Source: Ralstonia sp. NFACC01
GTDB taxonomy: Bacteria > Pseudomonadota > Gammaproteobacteria > Burkholderiales > Burkholderiaceae
Assembly: GCF_900115545.1 (NCBI RefSeq)
Contig: NZ_FOWV01000001.1
Span: 496,001-560,000, forward strand
Reading direction: 5' to 3'
Length of the DNA stretch: 64,000 bases
Shown: positions 1 to 9,985 of the stretch, in pieces
Position numbering within the stretch: the first letter of the stretch is position 1
Layout of the letters: each line of letters opens with the position of its first letter
Notes under the pieces: model-generated
Database searches by the model: none
Told to the model about the DNA's origin: nothing
What the model saw: only the letters and a program-made list of their open reading frames with translations
Position numbers and translations under genes: made by a program

Positions 1-189
1 TGCAAGGACGCGGAACACTGTGCCTATGCACGCCAAACGGGCGTGACGAAGCCTTTTGGGTTCGGCCAGACGGGAAATCAGGGAGTCTTGTTTGGGCAGC
101 CATGGAGCGATCCATGGGGCTGCTGTGTTTCGCCATGGCTGCAGGGAGCCGGGGCGAGGCGCTAGCCATGGGGCAGGGAGGAAACAACA
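1..189. other. Left-edge non-coding stretch
   Basis: No convincing gene is seen here. It contains several CCATGG hexamers, and a GCAGGGAGGAAAC Shine-Dalgarno region at its right end serves the small gene starting at 190. It is the upstream region of that gene and possibly the end of an unseen left neighbour. Confidence 0.5.
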
Positions 190-393
190 ATGAGCACGCG
201 TCATGCACGACGCCCGGCAGGGGCGTCCCGCAGTACCTACATCCGTAGCGCCCAGAGCGGGCGCATTGGCGACCGTTCCAACGCCAACGATCATCGTCTG
301 CCGCCCAGCGGCGTACCACGCATGCTGTTGTGGCTGCTGGGGGCAACGGTCCTCTTGGCGGTGGCGAACTACACGCTGAAGCTGTTCGGCTGA
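190..393 (+). CDS. Small single-pass membrane protein, unknown function
   Basis: A 67-residue protein. The first 40 residues are polar and Arg-rich, and a hydrophobic helix follows at about residues 45-62 (MLLWLLGATVLLAVANYTL), so one membrane segment with a basic N-terminal side is predicted. The start is supported by a strong GGGAGG Shine-Dalgarno 8 bases upstream. It converges on the FAD-oxidase gene ending at 411, so it is probably its own transcription unit. I do not recognise a family. Confidence 0.6.
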   Translation: MSTRHARRPAGASRSTYIRSAQSGRIGDRSNANDHRLPPSGVPRMLLWLLGATVLLAVANYTLKLFG

Positions 394-410
394 AGCAAGG
401 CCGGATCGCC

Positions 411-1823
411 TTACAACACTTTCCCCGGATTCATCAGGCCGCGCGGGTCCAGCGCCTGCTTGATCGCGCGCATGGCTGCCAGTTCAACGGGGCTCTTGTA
501 GCGCGCGTTGTCTTCGCGCTTGAGCTGGCCGATGCCATGTTCGGCTGAGATAGAACCGCCGTGCGCATGCACGCTGTCATGCACGATGCGGTTGATGCCG
601 TCCTGGTTGGCCAGGAACGCTTCGTGCGCATGGCCTTCTGGCGGCGACACGTTGTAATGCAGGTTGCCGTCGCCAAGATGGCCGAACGTCACCATGCGGA
701 TGCTGGGATAGGCTGCGGCCAGCGCGCGGTCGGTCACGTCAATGAAGTCCGCAATGCGCGAAATGGGCACGCCAATGTCGTGCTTGATGTTCTTGCCTTC
801 ATCGGCCTGCGCCAGCGGAATATGTTCGCGCAGGCTCCAGAAGTCGCGCGACTGCGCCACTGATCCCGCCACCGCCGCATCGTCGATCACGCCGCGCGCG
901 AGCGCGTCTTCCATGAGCGATTCGAACAGCGTGCGCGCGTGCGCTTCGCTTTCCAGATCGGACAATTCCAGCAGCACATATTGCGGATATGCCTGCGTAA
1001 ACGGCACGCGCAGCTGCGGGTAATGCTTGTGCACCAGCTCCAGGCAAAACGCCGACATCAGCTCGAAGCCTGTCAGCAGCGTCCCTGCATGGCCTTGCGC
1101 CAGCGATAGAAACTCCAGCGCTTGCCGCGGCGATTGCAGCGCCGCCAGCGCCGTCACCTTGGCGCGCGGTTGCGGAAACAGCTTCAGCATCGCCCCGGTG
1201 ATGATGCCGAGCGTGCCTTCCGCGCCGATCAGCAAGTCCCGCAGGTCATAGCCTGTGTTGTCTTTGCGCAGGCCACGCAAGCCATTCCACAGTTCGCCGT
1301 TGGGCAGGACCGCTTCGATGCCCAGGCAGAGCTCGCGCGCGTTGCCGTAGCGCAGGACGGCGGTGCCGCCCGCATTGGTCGCAAGATTGCCACCGATCGT
1401 GCAACTGCCTTCGGCCGCCAAGCTGAGTGGGAAGAGGCGGTCAGCATCTGCGGCGGCTTGTTGCACGTTGGCCAGGATGCAGCCGGCATCCGCGGTGATG
1501 GTGTTGTTGATGGGGTCGACGGCGCGCACGCGCTGCATGCGCTGCAACGAAATCACGACTGCGCTGCCTTCCATGTCGGGCGTGGCGCCGCCGCACAGGC
1601 CGGTGTTGCCGCCTTGCGGAACGATGGGCACGCCGTATTCGCCGCACAGGCGTACGAGTGTTGCCACCTCGTCGGGGCTGGCCGGGCGCAACACTGCGCG
1701 TGCGCGCCCCGTGAAACGCTTGCGCCAATCGGTAAGGTAGGGCGCCAGGTCTTCCGGCGCGGTCAGGACGTGTGTTGCGCCGATGGCATCAACGCAGGCT
1801 TGCAGGAAGGCATCGTGAGTCAT
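411..1823 (-). CDS. FAD-binding oxidoreductase (GlcD/D-2-hydroxyglutarate dehydrogenase-like)
   Basis: A 470-residue protein of the FAD-linked oxidase family (FAD_binding_4 plus FAD-oxidase_C), whose members oxidise 2-hydroxy acids such as glycolate, D-lactate or D-2-hydroxyglutarate. The FAD-binding PQGGNTGLCGG motif lies at residues 69-79, with GSCTIGGNLATNAGG and GAEGTLGIIT further on. The C-terminal domain carries HLGDGNLHYN and EHGIG, which are typical of metal/FAD-binding in this family. Length is normal. It is followed after 6 bases by the DUF2069 gene's 3' end on the same strand, so wrbA, DUF2069 and this gene form a probable leftward operon. The substrate cannot be read from sequence. 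Confidence 0.9.
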   Translation of the reverse strand: MTHDAFLQACVDAIGATHVLTAPEDLAPYLTDWRKRFTGRARAVLRPASPDEVATLVRLCGEYGVPIVPQGGNTGLCGGATPDMEGSAVVISLQRMQRVRAVDPINNTITADAGCILANVQQAAADADRLFPLSLAAEGSCTIGGNLATNAGGTAVLRYGNARELCLGIEAVLPNGELWNGLRGLRKDNTGYDLRDLLIGAEGTLGIITGAMLKLFPQPRAKVTALAALQSPRQALEFLSLAQGHAGTLLTGFELMSAFCLELVHKHYPQLRVPFTQAYPQYVLLELSDLESEAHARTLFESLMEDALARGVIDDAAVAGSVAQSRDFWSLREHIPLAQADEGKNIKHDIGVPISRIADFIDVTDRALAAAYPSIRMVTFGHLGDGNLHYNVSPPEGHAHEAFLANQDGINRIVHDSVHAHGGSISAEHGIGQLKREDNARYKSPVELAAMRAIKQALDPRGLMNPGKVL

Positions 1824-1829
1824 GACGGG

Positions 1830-2878
<1,049 letters not shown>

Positions 2879-2880
2879 TC

Positions 2881-4206
2881 ATGCTTTTTGACACCCGTGC
2901 GCTTCGTCAATGGAATGCCGCCAAGCTGCGTGCGCTGGCGCGTTACGCCTTGCGCCGCGCCGGTGAAGATCGCCTTCCGCAAGTGGCCAGCAGCCTGACG
3001 TTCACGACGGTGCTGTCGCTCGTTCCCATTCTGACGGTGGCGTTTGCGCTGTTCACGGCATTCCCGATGTTCAAGAGCTTCCGGGCGGACATCGAGGGCT
3101 ACATGTTCAGCAATCTCGTGCCGGGCAACATCAGCCGGCCGATCCTGACGTATCTCAACCAGTTTTCAAGCAACGCCAAGGGGTTGACGGCAGCAGGCCT
3201 GATCGGCCTGGTCGTGACCTCGGTGATGACCATGCTCACCATCGAGAACGCGTTGAACGCCATCTGGCGCGTGCGCCATCGACGGCCGCTCGCGCAGCGC
3301 GTTCTGGTGTTCTGGGCTCTCATGACATTCGCGCCGGTGCTGATTGGCGCAAGCCTGTCGGTTAGTTCGTACCTCGTGTCGATCTCGGCGGGTTATGTGC
3401 ACAAGCTGCCGTTCGGCCTGGGTGTGATTGTGGGCTTGGTCCCGATCCTGCTTTCGGCGATTGCGTTTGCGATGCTCTACGTGTTCGTGCCGAACACCAA
3501 TGTGGAGCGGCGCGATGCCTTCATTGCCGGCCTGATTGCCGCGGCGGCGTTTGAAATTGCCAAGCGCGTTTTTGGCGCTTACGTTGCGCATATCCCGACG
3601 TACACGGCCGTCTACGGCGCATTTGCCACGCTACCGATCTTCCTGACGTGGATCTACGTGAGCTGGCTGGTGACGTTGCTCGGTGCGACCATCGCGTCGA
3701 CGCTGCCGATCATCCGCCAGGGCTATTGGCAACGGCGCACGTTTCCGGGCAGCGAGTTCTTCGATGCGCTGGGTGTTCTGCTGCTGCTGTATCGCGCCCG
3801 CGAACAGGCACCACGTACGGTGGCCGAGCGTGATATCGGCCGGCGCCTGCAATTGGAAGCCGATTACCTGGCTGACCTGCTGACCAAGCTGAAGGCACTG
3901 CATTTGATCGGCAAGCTGCAGCAGGATCGCGGTGAGACCCATTGGGCGCTGCTTTGCGATGCGCACACGACCACGCTGCGACCGCTCTATGAAAGGCTGG
4001 TGCTGAGTCTGCCGCGCTTGCCGCGCACCTCGCTGGCACGCCATCTGGGGGACACGCACACGCTGGTCAGCCAACTGCAGAATCCTGCGCTCGATGCCAC
4101 GTTGGAGAGCATTTTCACGACTGGCGAACGCGGCGTGGCGGCGGCAGCGCAGGCGGCTACGGCACCCGCGGCGTCCGCAATGGCCGCCGCCAGCGCCGGC
4201 GCCTGA
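2881..4206 (+). CDS. YihY/virulence factor BrkB family inner-membrane protein
   Basis: A 441-residue protein with the YihY/UPF0761 core: LPQVASSLTFTTVLSLVPIL near the N-terminus, then about six membrane helices up to residue ~290. The C-terminal cytoplasmic domain looks winged-helix-like (ADYLADLLTKLKALHLIG). The tail is Ala-rich low complexity. Members are often annotated ribonuclease BN by an old error; the true role is unclear. It is divergent from wrbA. A TATTATAGT sequence about 40 bases upstream resembles a -10 region. The Shine-Dalgarno is weak, so the start at 2881 is chosen by family alignment. Confidence 0.88.
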   Translation: MLFDTRALRQWNAAKLRALARYALRRAGEDRLPQVASSLTFTTVLSLVPILTVAFALFTAFPMFKSFRADIEGYMFSNLVPGNISRPILTYLNQFSSNAKGLTAAGLIGLVVTSVMTMLTIENALNAIWRVRHRRPLAQRVLVFWALMTFAPVLIGASLSVSSYLVSISAGYVHKLPFGLGVIVGLVPILLSAIAFAMLYVFVPNTNVERRDAFIAGLIAAAAFEIAKRVFGAYVAHIPTYTAVYGAFATLPIFLTWIYVSWLVTLLGATIASTLPIIRQGYWQRRTFPGSEFFDALGVLLLLYRAREQAPRTVAERDIGRRLQLEADYLADLLTKLKALHLIGKLQQDRGETHWALLCDAHTTTLRPLYERLVLSLPRLPRTSLARHLGDTHTLVSQLQNPALDATLESIFTTGERGVAAAAQAATAPAASAMAAASAGA

Positions 4207-4210
4207 CGCT

Positions 4211-4528
4211 TCAGAAAGGGATCTTGCCGGTCCAGATGTCGCGATACATCACCCAGTCGCCCATCAGGCTGTAAAACGGATGGCGAAACGTGGCGGGCCG
4301 GTTCTTCTCGAATCCGAAGTGCCCGACCCACGCGAACGCGTAACCGCTCACCGCCGCTCCGAGCAGCCACCACAGGTTGCCCGTAAGGACAAGCAGGATC
4401 AGGCATACCAGCGCCACCGTCGAGCCGGCAAAGTGCAAACGCCGGCAGGTGCGGTCCTGGTGCTCGTTCAGGTAGTACGGATAGAACTCGGCAAAGCTGC
4501 CGAAGCTCCGGGTGTCAGTGGTGGCCAT
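4211..4528 (-). CDS. DUF962/Mpo1-like membrane protein
   Basis: A 105-residue protein with the Mpo1/YGL010w signature: FYPYYLNEHQDRTCRRLHFAG at residues ~15-35, GHFGFEKNRPATF around 68-80 and a C-terminal DWVMYRDIWTGK. Two or three membrane helices lie in the middle. The yeast homologue Mpo1 is a dioxygenase in alpha-oxidation of 2-hydroxy fatty acids, and the conserved His residues here are compatible with that. The substrate in this bacterium is an inference. It converges on yihY and is followed upstream by the hydrolase gene on the same strand. Confidence 0.85.
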   Translation of the reverse strand: MATTDTRSFGSFAEFYPYYLNEHQDRTCRRLHFAGSTVALVCLILLVLTGNLWWLLGAAVSGYAFAWVGHFGFEKNRPATFRHPFYSLMGDWVMYRDIWTGKIPF

Positions 4529-4549
4529 GATGCGTCTCCAGGAGGCGAC

Positions 4550-5374
4550 TTATGCGGCGACCGGGTCTCGTTCTCGCGCAAAGGCGATCAGCGCGTCGAG
4601 TGTGCCGTCGGGGCATTCTCCCATGATCGCGTGCCCGCCTGGGAGCCCGACAACGCGGCTGCCGGTCAATCCTGCCGCAACCTGACGTCCAGCTTTCGCT
4701 GGGGTCATCTGGTCTTTCTCCCCGACGATGACGAGTGACGGACACTGCACGGCCGCCATGGCTTCGGCGCCGCGTGCATAGGCGTTGCAGGCGGCAAAGT
4801 CCGTGTGAAAGACGGGCGCCTCGGTACCGTGCGCAATCCGCTCCATCAGCCGCTGGCTGCCGCCATGCATCCAGAAGCCCGGCCCAGGGGACGATGGCTT
4901 GTTCGCGAGGCTGGAATGCGACCACGTATTCACCATGTCAATGGCGCTGGCCGTGTTGTTGAGCGCCGCATCAAGCAGCGCATCCGACACCTTCATCGGC
5001 CAAGCCGTCGCCACCAGGGCGATGCGGCGCACGCGACTTGCGTACCGTGACGCGCACTCCAGTGCAATCAACGAGCCCATGCTGTGGCCGACGACGATGA
5101 CCGGTTGCATGACGCCAGCCGCCTGCACCAGCGCCATCACCCAATCGGCCATGGCTTCCACCGTCTGCAACGGGGCCCCGGCGCTGCGGCCGTGTCCGGG
5201 CAGATCCACCGCCAGTACGCTGAAGCCGTGGTGCGCAAACCAGCGCGTCTGCAGCCCCCAGACCGAATGATCGTTCTGCGCGCCATGCACGAACACGACG
5301 CATGGCAATTCGGCGTTGAACGGCTTGTCGCCGGTGTAGGCGTAGGCGCGCTCGCCTTGTACGGTCCATTCCAT
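4550..5374 (-). CDS. Alpha/beta hydrolase
   Basis: A 274-residue alpha/beta-hydrolase-fold protein. The oxyanion HG motif is VVFVHGAQNDHSVW (about residue 30), the nucleophile elbow is GHSMG with Ser98, the acid is in VIVGEKDQMTP, and the catalytic His is in LPGGHAIMGE near the C-terminus. No signal peptide is visible, so it is cytoplasmic. Its start codon overlaps the stop of the upstream sulfhydrylase gene (ATGA), which indicates a coupled operon. Substrate unknown; an ester or a product linked to homoserine metabolism is only a guess from context. Confidence 0.9.
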   Translation of the reverse strand: MEWTVQGERAYAYTGDKPFNAELPCVVFVHGAQNDHSVWGLQTRWFAHHGFSVLAVDLPGHGRSAGAPLQTVEAMADWVMALVQAAGVMQPVIVVGHSMGSLIALECASRYASRVRRIALVATAWPMKVSDALLDAALNNTASAIDMVNTWSHSSLANKPSSPGPGFWMHGGSQRLMERIAHGTEAPVFHTDFAACNAYARGAEAMAAVQCPSLVIVGEKDQMTPAKAGRQVAAGLTGSRVVGLPGGHAIMGECPDGTLDALIAFARERDPVAA

Positions 5375-6708
5375 CAGCGGGCTCCCGTTGCGTTGGAGGC
5401 GGCTTTGCCCGGCGCGGCGGACATCGCGCGCTCGGCGGCTTTCAGGCCGCGCTTGAGATCGTCGATCAGGTCGTCGGCGTCTTCCAGGCCGATGGAAAGG
5501 CGGATCGTGCCTTCGCTGATACCGGCTGCGGCCAGCGCGTCGGCGTCCATGCGGAAGTGCGTTGTCGATGCGGGGTGGATGACCAGCGAGCGTGCATCGC
5601 CCACGTTGGCGAGGTGCGAGAACAGGCCGAGCGACTCGATGAATTGCTGGCCGGCACGCCGGTCGCCGCGCAGGTCGAAGCTGAACACCGCACCGCTGCC
5701 GCGCGGCAGCAGGCGCTTGGCCAGCGCGTGATCGGGGTGCGATTCCAGCTCAGGGTAGGCGACCGACGCCACCATCGGGTGGCTGGCCAGGAAGGCGACG
5801 ACCCGGCGGGCATTGTCAACATGCCGCGCCATGCGCAGCGGCAGTGTCTCGATGCCTTGCAGGAGTTGCCACGCGGCCATCGGGTTCATGCAGGCACCGA
5901 AGTCGCGCAGGCCTTCGCGTCGCGCGCGCAGCAGGAAGGGCGCGATGGTGCTTTCCTCGGCAAACACCATGTCGTGGAACCCCGCGTACGGCTCGGTCAG
6001 CTCGGGGTGCTTGCCGGCGGCCACATAGTCGAATGTGCCCCCGTCCACCAGCACGCCGCCGATGGTCGTGCCGTGCCCACCCAGGAACTTGGTGGCCGAG
6101 TGATAGACGAGGTCTGCGCCATGCGCGAACGGCTGCAGCAGCCACGGCGTGGTGAAGGTCGAATCGACCAGCAGCGGAACGCCCGCGTCATGGGCAATCG
6201 ATGCAATGGTCGGGATGTCCAGCACATCCAGCCCTGGGTTGCCGAGCGTCTCGCCAAACAGCAGCCGGGTGTCCGGGCGGATGGCAGCGCGCCAGCCATC
6301 GATGTCGCCCGGCTTGACGAAAGTCGTCTCAATGCCAAAGCGGCGCAGCGTGTAATGCAGCAGATTGTGCGAGCCGCCATACAGCGCCGAAGACGCGACG
6401 ATATGCGAGCCGGCACCCATCAGCGTGACGATGGCCAGATGCAGTGCCGCCTGGCCCGAAGCCGTGGCGATGGCGCCTACGCCGTTTTCCAGCGCTGCCA
6501 TGCGCTCCTCGAACACGGCAACGGTCGGGTTGGAGATGCGCGAGTAGACGTGGCCCGCGCGTTCCATATTGAACAATGACGCCGCATGTTCGCTGTCGCG
6601 GAACACAAAGGACGTGCTCAGGTGAATGGGCGTGGCGCGCGCGCCGGTGGCCGGGTCGGGCGCGGCACCGGCATGCAGGGCCAGCGTGTCGAAGCGGGCT
6701 TTGGACAT
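5374..6708 (-). CDS. metY: O-acetylhomoserine aminocarboxypropyltransferase (sulfhydrylase)
   Basis: A 444-residue PLP enzyme of the Cys/Met metabolism family that makes homocysteine from O-acetylhomoserine and sulfide. Features are FDTLALHAGAAPDPATGARA at the start, the PLP-phosphate region YSRISNPTVAVFEERMAALE, the DSTFTTP strand and the PLP-Schiff-base lysine in SATKFLGGHG (K207). Length and motifs fit MetY/MetZ type. I chose the ATG at 6708 (MSKARFDTL), which matches family N-termini; a start at 6756 would add 16 residues. O-succinylhomoserine as substrate cannot be excluded. Confidence 0.9.
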   Translation of the reverse strand: MSKARFDTLALHAGAAPDPATGARATPIHLSTSFVFRDSEHAASLFNMERAGHVYSRISNPTVAVFEERMAALENGVGAIATASGQAALHLAIVTLMGAGSHIVASSALYGGSHNLLHYTLRRFGIETTFVKPGDIDGWRAAIRPDTRLLFGETLGNPGLDVLDIPTIASIAHDAGVPLLVDSTFTTPWLLQPFAHGADLVYHSATKFLGGHGTTIGGVLVDGGTFDYVAAGKHPELTEPYAGFHDMVFAEESTIAPFLLRARREGLRDFGACMNPMAAWQLLQGIETLPLRMARHVDNARRVVAFLASHPMVASVAYPELESHPDHALAKRLLPRGSGAVFSFDLRGDRRAGQQFIESLGLFSHLANVGDARSLVIHPASTTHFRMDADALAAAGISEGTIRLSIGLEDADDLIDDLKRGLKAAERAMSAAPGKAASNATGAR

Positions 6709-6947
6709 GGATTCAAGCACCCCGAAAGGGAGCGGGAGCGGGTTTGGACGGGCCATGCTAGCACTGCTGCCTGTTGCAGCGCATTCCGGGCAAACGCCGA
6801 GCGGGCGCGGTTTTTGACAGGTTTTTTCTGCGCTGCATGCTTGTCGAAGCGATCCGGTTTGGGCTAGGATCAGAGCACAACCATAACCACAACCCGCGCG
6901 CGGTCGCCCCCCGGCAGACCGGCACCCCGAACTCTGGGAGACGCAAT

Positions 6948-7403
6948 ATGAAAGTCAGCGACATCCTCCACGTGAAGGGCAACACGCTCTACACCGTGGC
7001 ACCTGAAACCAAGCTCCAGGTGGCCGTGCAGACGATGGCGGAAAAAGACATCGGCTCGCTCGTGGTCATGGAGTACGGTGAACTGGTCGGCATGCTGACC
7101 TTCCGGGAAATCATCAAGGTTGTCGCCAAGAACCACGGTTCCGTGGGCGACGGCACCACCATCCGCAAGGTGATGGACGATCATCCCGTCACCTGCACGC
7201 CCGAAACCGAGGTCAACGAAGTGCGTCGCATCATGCTGGAGCACCATGTGCGCTACCTGCCTGTGCTCGACAGCCGCACGTTGATGGGCGTGATTTCCTT
7301 CTACGACGTGGCCAAAGCCGTGTTGGAAGATCAAAGTTTCGAAAACAAGATGCTCAAGGCGTACATTCGCGACTGGCCGGAAGAAAAGGCCAACGAAGAC
7401 TGA
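6948..7403 (+). CDS. CBS-domain protein
   Basis: A 151-residue protein made of two CBS motifs (about residues 8-62 and 75-130). These form one Bateman module that usually senses adenine nucleotides. MKVSDILHVKG starts after a clear GGGAG Shine-Dalgarno 8 bases upstream. No catalytic domain is attached. It is followed by its own intrinsic terminator at 7433-7464, so it is a single-gene unit. The partner it regulates is unknown. Confidence 0.92.
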   Translation: MKVSDILHVKGNTLYTVAPETKLQVAVQTMAEKDIGSLVVMEYGELVGMLTFREIIKVVAKNHGSVGDGTTIRKVMDDHPVTCTPETEVNEVRRIMLEHHVRYLPVLDSRTLMGVISFYDVAKAVLEDQSFENKMLKAYIRDWPEEKANED

Positions 7404-7432
7404 TCTGCGCGATCTCTTTACCGCATTCATGA

Positions 7433-7464
7433 AACCCGCCCGCCATTGCGAGCGGGTTTTTTTG
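7433..7464 (+). terminator. Intrinsic terminator after the CBS gene
   Basis: Stem AAACCCGC (7433-7440) pairs with GCGGGTTT (7453-7460) around a 12-base loop and is followed by a T run to 7464. Confidence 0.8.
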
Positions 7465-7486
7465 TTGAACCAACAGCCTCCTGCCG

Positions 7487-9394
7487 ATGAGCCAATCGAG
7501 CCAGTTTTCCCTGCTGAAGCAGCGTCGTTTTGCACCGTTTTTCTGGACCCAGTTCCTGGGCGCGATGAACGACAACGTTTTCAAGGTGGCGTTTTCCTCG
7601 CTGGTCACGTACCACGCCGCGCTGTTCGGCAATGCTGACCCGGCTTCGGCAGCGTTTCTGATCTCTGCGATCTTCATTGCGCCTTTCGTGCTGCTATCGG
7701 CCACCAGCGGACAGATCGCCGATCGCATGGACAAGGCGCGGCTGATCCGATTGGTGAAGACGTTGGAAATCGCCATCATGGCGATCGGCTGCGCGGGTTT
7801 CGCGCTGCGTCACGTTGAACTGCTCTACCTGTGCACGTTCCTGATGGGCGTGCATTCGACGCTGTTTGGGCCGGTGAAGTACGCGTATCTGCCGCAGCAT
7901 CTGCAATCGACAGAACTGGTGGGCGGCAACGGGCTGGTGGAAATGGGCACCTTCGTTGCCATCCTGATCGGCACCATCGGCGGTGGCGAGCTGGCCAATT
8001 ACACGCGCAACGGCGAGCTGATCGGCCCGATGTTCACGGGCATCGCATGCATTGTCATTGCCGTGGCCGGCTGGCTGACCGCGCGTGGTGTGCCGGTGTC
8101 GCCGGCGTCGCAGCCGGACTTGCGCATCAACTGGAACCCCATCTCCGAGACTTGGCGCAACCTGAAGCTGGCAAGCAACCAGCGCGCGGTGTTCCTGAGC
8201 CTGATGGGCATTTCGTGGCTGTGGTTCGTGGGCGCGACGTTCCTGACGTCGTTCTTTGCCTTTGCGCGTAACGTGCTTGGCGGCGATCAGAACGTTGTGA
8301 CGCTGCTGCTGGCCGTGTTTTCAGTCGGCATCGGGTTGGGGTCTGTGCTGTGCGAAAAGCTCTCGGGGCGCAGGGTGGAAATCGGCTTGGTGCCGTTTGG
8401 CTCGATCGGCATGACGGTGTTTGCAGTGGATCTGTACTTTGCGTCGCACGCCGAGGCATTGGTTGCGCACGACGTGCTGACGGGCATTTCCGGCTTCCTG
8501 CAGAACCACCGCCATTGGCGCGTGCTGGCCGATCTGTTCCTGCTGGCGATGTTTGGCGGCTTCTATAGCGTGCCGTTGTACGCGTTGATCCAGAGCCGGT
8601 GCGAACCGACGCACCGCGCACGCATCATTGCCGCCAACAACATTCTCAACGCGCTGTTCATGATCGCTTCCGCGGTGCTGGCGATGGTGCTCACGCGTGC
8701 CGGATTCACGATCCCGCAGTTGTTCCTGGTGACCGGCATCCTCAATGCCGTGGTGGCGATCTACATCTACACGCTGGTGCCGGAATTCCTGATCCGGTTC
8801 GTGATGTGGCTGCTGATCCATACCGTCTACCGCGTGAAGGTGGACGGTTCCGAGCAGATTCCCGATGAAGGCCCATGCCTGCTGGTCTGCAACCACGTGA
8901 GCTTCGTCGATGCCGTGGTGGTGGGCGCGTTCGTGCGCCGGCCCGTGCGCTTTGTGATGGACCACCGTATCTTCAAGGTGCCAGTGCTGTCGTGGTTCTT
9001 CCGCACGGTCAAGGCGATTCCGATCGCGCCGATGCACGAAGACCCGGAGATGCTCACGCGCGCCTACGACACCATTGCGGCTGCACTGGCGGAAGGCGAG
9101 GTCGTCTGCATCTTCCCCGAAGGCAAGATCACCGCCACGGGCGAGATGAACCCGTTCAAGGAAGGCATGCGCCGCATCATCGAGCGCACACCTGTGCCGG
9201 TGGTGCCGATGGCGCTGCGCGGGCTCTGGGGCAGCTTTTTCTCCCGCAAGGGCGGGGCGGCGATGTCGCGCCCGTTCCGTCGCGGTTTCCTCAACAGGCT
9301 GGAGCTGTGCATCGGCACGCCGGTGCCGGCGCATGCCGTATCGCCGGAAGCGATGCAGGCCGCCGTGCTGGCGCTGCGCGGGGAGCGGCTCTAG
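7487..9394 (+). CDS. MFS lysophospholipid transporter-like protein fused to 1-acylglycerol-3-phosphate acyltransferase domain
   Basis: A 635-residue two-domain protein. Residues 1 to ~430 form a 12-helix major-facilitator domain of the LplT type. Residues ~440-635 form a PlsC-like acyltransferase domain with the catalytic NHxxxxD box (NHVSFVD), the FPEG box (IFPEGKIT) and PVVPMAL. In E. coli, LplT (flippase) and Aas (acyltransferase) are separate or fused to an acyl-ACP synthetase; here the acyl-ACP synthetase domain is missing. The likely role is uptake and re-acylation of lysophospholipids at the inner membrane. The acyl donor is therefore uncertain. Confidence 0.88.
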   Translation: MSQSSQFSLLKQRRFAPFFWTQFLGAMNDNVFKVAFSSLVTYHAALFGNADPASAAFLISAIFIAPFVLLSATSGQIADRMDKARLIRLVKTLEIAIMAIGCAGFALRHVELLYLCTFLMGVHSTLFGPVKYAYLPQHLQSTELVGGNGLVEMGTFVAILIGTIGGGELANYTRNGELIGPMFTGIACIVIAVAGWLTARGVPVSPASQPDLRINWNPISETWRNLKLASNQRAVFLSLMGISWLWFVGATFLTSFFAFARNVLGGDQNVVTLLLAVFSVGIGLGSVLCEKLSGRRVEIGLVPFGSIGMTVFAVDLYFASHAEALVAHDVLTGISGFLQNHRHWRVLADLFLLAMFGGFYSVPLYALIQSRCEPTHRARIIAANNILNALFMIASAVLAMVLTRAGFTIPQLFLVTGILNAVVAIYIYTLVPEFLIRFVMWLLIHTVYRVKVDGSEQIPDEGPCLLVCNHVSFVDAVVVGAFVRRPVRFVMDHRIFKVPVLSWFFRTVKAIPIAPMHEDPEMLTRAYDTIAAALAEGEVVCIFPEGKITATGEMNPFKEGMRRIIERTPVPVVPMALRGLWGSFFSRKGGAAMSRPFRRGFLNRLELCIGTPVPAHAVSPEAMQAAVLALRGERL

Positions 9395-9486
9395 CGCCGG
9401 GCTCGCCTCCGGACTTCGATACACTGCCGGTTGGCCTGCATCGGCCATGATGCTTTCTCTGACCCCCAACTCTCCCATTACCTGCC

Positions 9487-9900
9487 ATGAAACACGTTTC
9501 CCCGCTGCTGTGCGCCTCGCTGCTTGCCCTGGCTGCCGCTACCGTGCAAGCCGCATCGCCGGCATCCGAGACGCTGCCCTCCGGTGTGATCGTCCAGACG
9601 TTGACCAAGGGCACCGGCCCGTCGCCCAAGGCCAGCGACACGGTCAAGGTGCACTACCGTGGCACGCTGACCGACGGCAAAGAATTCGATAGCTCCTACA
9701 AGCGCGGCCAGCCGATCTCGTTCCCGCTGAATCGCGTGATTCCCTGCTGGACCGAAGGCGTGCAGAAGATGCAGGTGGGCGGCAAGGCCAAGCTGACGTG
9801 CCCGGCGACCACCGCTTACGGCGAGCGCGGCGTTCCCGGCACTATTCCGCCCAATTCGACGCTGAACTTCGAGGTCGAACTGCTTGGTATCGGCGGCTGA
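9487..9900 (+). CDS. FKBP-type peptidyl-prolyl cis-trans isomerase, exported
   Basis: A 137-residue protein. Residues 1-22 form a signal peptide (basic start, LLCASLLALAAATVQAA) and the rest is one FKBP domain. Conserved pieces are VKVHYRGTLTDGKEFDSSY, the RVIPCWTEGVQKM region, the AYGERGVPGTIPPNSTL loop and the FEVELL end strand. It should catalyse proline isomerisation during folding of periplasmic proteins. It sits 85 bases before aroC. Confidence 0.93.
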   Translation: MKHVSPLLCASLLALAAATVQAASPASETLPSGVIVQTLTKGTGPSPKASDTVKVHYRGTLTDGKEFDSSYKRGQPISFPLNRVIPCWTEGVQKMQVGGKAKLTCPATTAYGERGVPGTIPPNSTLNFEVELLGIGG

Positions 9901-9985
9901 CCAAAGGGCCGATAGATCGGCCTTACAATAGCGTTTTCCTGATGTTTCGCGCCGCGGCGGTCGCGGCGCTTTCCCGAGCTCGATC

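Noticed and set aside
100-170. Cluster of CCATGG hexamers near the left edge
   Set aside because: Short self-complementary words in GC-rich DNA; no spacing pattern or repeat unit.
6709-6947. Possible SAM or SAH riboswitch before the sulfhydrylase gene
   Set aside because: No recognisable riboswitch core could be found in the leader.
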